From: Gammaproteobacteria bacterium
GTDB taxonomy: Bacteria; Pseudomonadota; Gammaproteobacteria; Eutrophobiales; Eutrophobiaceae
DNA: 16,441 nt
Direction of reading: 5' to 3'
NCBI GenBank assembly: GCA_018676275.1
Contig: JABHFC010000064.1
Location: 1 to 16,441, forward strand
Shown here: positions 14,107-16,441 of the stretch, one piece after another
Layout: each line of letters begins with the position of its first letter
Numbering within the stretch: the stretch's first letter is position 1
Translations under genes and position numbers: made by a program
Notes under the pieces: generated by a model
What the model saw: the letters and a program-made list of their open reading frames with translations, nothing else
What the model was told of the DNA's origin: nothing
Databases searched by the model: none

Positions 14107-16072
14107 GATTTGAATTCAGCTTAAGTTTTTCCTGCTTCACTTCAATACGATAACGTTTGTCTGTTACAGCTATCAGACCGCCAAGTACCATGACTAAACC
14201 GCCCAGCCATATCCACAGGATAAATGGTTTGTAATACAGTCTTACTGACCATGCATTCGTATCTGGATCTCTTTGTTCACCCAGAGATACATAAAGATCG
14301 CGCAACAGGTTCGAATTAATAGCTGCTTCGGTCATCATGTTTTTGCGAACGTTATAAATACGTTTTTCCGGATGTAATGTCAGCATACGTTTATCTTTTT
14401 TATATATATCTATCGTTCCAACATCAGCGCTATAGTTGGGTCCGTCTTTTCTTTCTACACCAACAAATTCAAAACGATACTCACCCAGAGTTCTTTCATC
14501 ACCCGGCGCCATGTGCAAATCCTGTTCCTGGCTATAAACGCTGGATAGGGCGATACCTATTACCGTAAAAACAAGACCGATATGAGCAGTGATCATACCG
14601 TACCAGCCCCTCGGAATTCGTTTTAAACCCCGCATTGTATTTTGTGTATTACGTAATCGATGCACGAGTTGAGCAATAGCACTGTTGATCACCCAGAAGG
14701 CAAGTAAAAGGCCGAACCACGCTGTAAAACTTGCCTTGCCTGGCAGGACAATTAATAAAGCACTGGCGAATACGAGTGCAAATATTGCCGGTCGCCGTAA
14801 GTTATCCACTAGTTCAGATAATTTTTGTTCTCGCCATTTTATAAACGAACCAACACCAACCAATATCACTACAGGGATCATCAATGGAATAAATACCCGG
14901 CTGAAATACGGCGGGCCAACAGAAATCTTGCCGCCTCCCATCGCTTCCAGTATCAGCGGGTAAAGAGTACCCAGTAACACGGTTAACATGGTGACTAATA
15001 AAAAGACGCTGTTTGTTAACAGGGCCATTTCACGGGAGATCAGGCTGAAAGCTGTCTTTGTACGTAGCTGCCAGGCGCGGATCGCAAACAGGCTGAAGGA
15101 GATGCCAACAACCAGACCAAGGAAAACCAATATAAAAACGCCGCGTGTTGGATCTGATGCAAAAGCATGTACTGAGGTTAGAACACCGGAACGCACCAGA
15201 AAGGTACCCAGCAGGCTTAATGAAAAACTGATAATCGCCAGCAAGATAGTCCAGTTGCGTAGTGCATTACGTTTTTCTGTTACTGCCAGTGAATGGATCA
15301 GAGCCGTGCCGGTTAACCATGGCATAAATGAAGCATTTTCAACCGGATCCCAGAACCACCATCCGCCCCAGCCAAGTTCATAGTAAGCCCACCAACTACC
15401 AAGTCCAATACCTGCTGTTAAACACACCCAGGCGATTAAAGCCCAGGGGCGAACCCAGCGTGCCCAGGCGGCATCAAGTCGCCCCTGCACCAGCGCCGTG
15501 ATGGCAAATGCGAAAGGCACAGCAAAACCAACATACCCCATGTAAAGCATTGGCGGATGTATCGCCATTACCGGATCCTGCAATAAGGGGTTTAAATCAG
15601 CGCCATCAAAAGGTGCGGGAAAAACCCGTGTAAAAGGGTTTGATGTAAATAAACTGAATAGTAAAAAACCGATACTGATAAAACCCAGCACCGATATAAC
15701 ACCCGCACTTATGTCTGCAGGGTAACGTTTACTGTAAACCGCGATGATGGCCGTCCAGGTACTCAGTATCATGACCCACAAAAGCAATGATCCTTCATGA
15801 GCACCCCACACACCCGAGATTCGATAAATCAGTGGTAACTCTGAATTCGAAGTATTCGCGACATACAGCACTGAAAAATCGTGGACGATAAATGAATAGG
15901 TCAATATGCCATAGCCAGCAAGTACTAAAACAAATTGCAACAAGGCCGCTGGTCGTGCCACTGCCATCCAGTCAGGTCGACGTCGCAATAATCCCATACC
16001 CGGTATGATTGCCTGTACCAGTGCAACGGATAAGGCCAGGATCAATGCAAAATGCCCTAATTCAGGTATCAC
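14090..16072 (-). CDS. ccmF: Haem lyase subunit CcmF
   Basis: A 660-residue polytopic membrane protein of the haem-handling protein family, the core of the cytochrome c haem lyase. Visible features are AHEGSLLLW (91-99), the conserved His172 in IHPPMLYMGY, and the tryptophan-rich WWD signature WGGWWFWDPVENASFMPW (235-252), which binds haem on the periplasmic face. A large periplasmic loop with HMAPGD (MAPGDERTLGEYRFEFVG) precedes the last membrane helices near the C-terminus. Length is normal. The start is GTG 16072 inside the ccmE stop (GTGA overlap), with AGGAGA just upstream. It overlaps ccmG by 17 bases. Confidence 0.95.
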   Translation of the reverse strand: MIPELGHFALILALSVALVQAIIPGMGLLRRRPDWMAVARPAALLQFVLVLAGYGILTYSFIVHDFSVLYVANTSNSELPLIYRISGVWGAHEGSLLLWVMILSTWTAIIAVYSKRYPADISAGVISVLGFISIGFLLFSLFTSNPFTRVFPAPFDGADLNPLLQDPVMAIHPPMLYMGYVGFAVPFAFAITALVQGRLDAAWARWVRPWALIAWVCLTAGIGLGSWWAYYELGWGGWWFWDPVENASFMPWLTGTALIHSLAVTEKRNALRNWTILLAIISFSLSLLGTFLVRSGVLTSVHAFASDPTRGVFILVFLGLVVGISFSLFAIRAWQLRTKTAFSLISREMALLTNSVFLLVTMLTVLLGTLYPLILEAMGGGKISVGPPYFSRVFIPLMIPVVILVGVGSFIKWREQKLSELVDNLRRPAIFALVFASALLIVLPGKASFTAWFGLLLAFWVINSAIAQLVHRLRNTQNTMRGLKRIPRGWYGMITAHIGLVFTVIGIALSSVYSQEQDLHMAPGDERTLGEYRFEFVGVERKDGPNYSADVGTIDIYKKDKRMLTLHPEKRIYNVRKNMMTEAAINSNLLRDLYVSLGEQRDPDTNAWSVRLYYKPFILWIWLGGLVMVLGGLIAVTDKRYRIEVKQEKLKLNSNHVPAN

Positions 16073-16441
16073 TCGCCTTTCTCCTCGTAATAATCACCAC
16101 CGCTGGTTTTCAATGCATGTTCAACTTCTGGAGGCATGTAGTTTTCATCATGTTTAGCCAGTACCTGCTTGGCTATAAATATGCCCTCACTGTTTAACTT
16201 ACCTTCGGCAACGATTCCCTGCCCTTCACGAAACAGGTCCGGCAGTATCCCCGAATATTCAAGTTGCACTTCTTCGACGGAATCATTCAGTTTGAAACGA
16301 ACCATTAACGCACCTTCAACTTTTTCCAGACTTCCATCCGTTACCATGCCACCGATGCGGAAATATTCATCGGCGGGTACTTCTCCCGCCGTGACCTGTG
16401 ATGGTGTATAAAATAAATTAATATTTTCATTTAATGCCATA
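16069..16441 (-). CDS. ccmE: Haem chaperone CcmE, N-terminus cut by window edge
   Basis: The frame continues past the right edge. The visible 123 residues lack the usual N-terminal membrane anchor, so the Met at 16440 is internal and not the true start. Visible are LNENINLFYTPSQV, the FRIGGMV strand typical of the OB-fold, and AKHDENYMPPEV, which holds the His (97 of the visible part) that binds haem covalently and the nearby Tyr101. CcmE receives haem from CcmC with CcmABD and delivers it to CcmF. The GTGA overlap with ccmF links the two. Confidence 0.93.
   Translation of the reverse strand, partial: MALNENINLFYTPSQVTAGEVPADEYFRIGGMVTDGSLEKVEGALMVRFKLNDSVEEVQLEYSGILPDLFREGQGIVAEGKLNSEGIFIAKQVLAKHDENYMPPEVEHALKTSGGDYYEEKGE

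Noticed and set aside
14988..15383. Plus-strand ORF of 131 codons opposite ccmF
   Set aside because: It is a shadow of the ccmF WWD region. The product is Arg/Thr-rich and unlike any protein I recognise.

Overview
The window looks like chromosome from an aerobic gammaproteobacterium of moderate GC, probably environmental or marine. The main clues are a ccmE-F-G-H-I cytochrome c maturation operon in the gammaproteobacterial order, a YqiA-type esterase, an MmuM-type methyltransferase, and several twin-arginine (Tat) or Sec exported oxidoreductases and hydrolases. TGA ends many ordinary genes here (ridA-like, SDR, yqiA, ccmE, ccmF, ccmH), so the code is standard.

The main discovery is a pair of probable selenoprotein genes that a normal gene caller would break or truncate. 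On the plus strand, 2421-2894 encodes a short AhpC/TSA (peroxiredoxin-like) protein with an in-frame TGA exactly where relatives have the first Cys of W-C-P-F-C, giving a U-x-x-C redox motif. On the minus strand, 4922-3816 encodes a two-domain AhpD-like (carboxymuconolactone decarboxylase fold) protein with an in-frame TGA at the second Cys of the C-x-x-C-x-x-x-H motif, giving C-x-x-U. Each TGA is followed at the expected distance by a small hairpin with a G-U containing apical loop, as in bacterial SECIS elements. An AhpC-like and an AhpD-like selenoprotein about 0.9 kb apart suggest a Sec-based peroxide or thiol redox module. The selenocysteine machinery (selA, selB, selC, selD) is not in the window.

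Layout. 1-164 is the 3' end of a gene resembling PqiC lipoproteins. 178-1671 (+) is a Tat-exported berberine-bridge-type FAD oxidase, converging on an exported RidA-family protein (1706-2161, -). 2162-2420 is a structured leader region with a 14-codon mini-ORF that overlaps the start of the peroxiredoxin-like selenoprotein. That gene converges on an SDR (2923-3720, -). An intrinsic terminator separates the SDR from the AhpD-like selenoprotein, which lies directly downstream of a Tat-exported HisC-like aminotransferase (4976-6130, -). Divergent to it is a Tat-exported molybdenum hydroxylase large subunit of the IorB type (6318-8486, +).

The rest is more conventional. An exported M20 amidohydrolase and a homocysteine S-methyltransferase form a minus-strand pair (10921-8499), with a promoter and terminator-like hairpin in the leader. 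A 338-bp intergenic region follows, then yqiA (+), which converges on the ccm operon (16441-11848, -). The left half is rich in exported enzymes that act on C-N bonds, heterocycles or imines. A shared periplasmic oxidation pathway, with the selenoproteins handling peroxide or thiol stress, is an inference and is not shown by the sequence.
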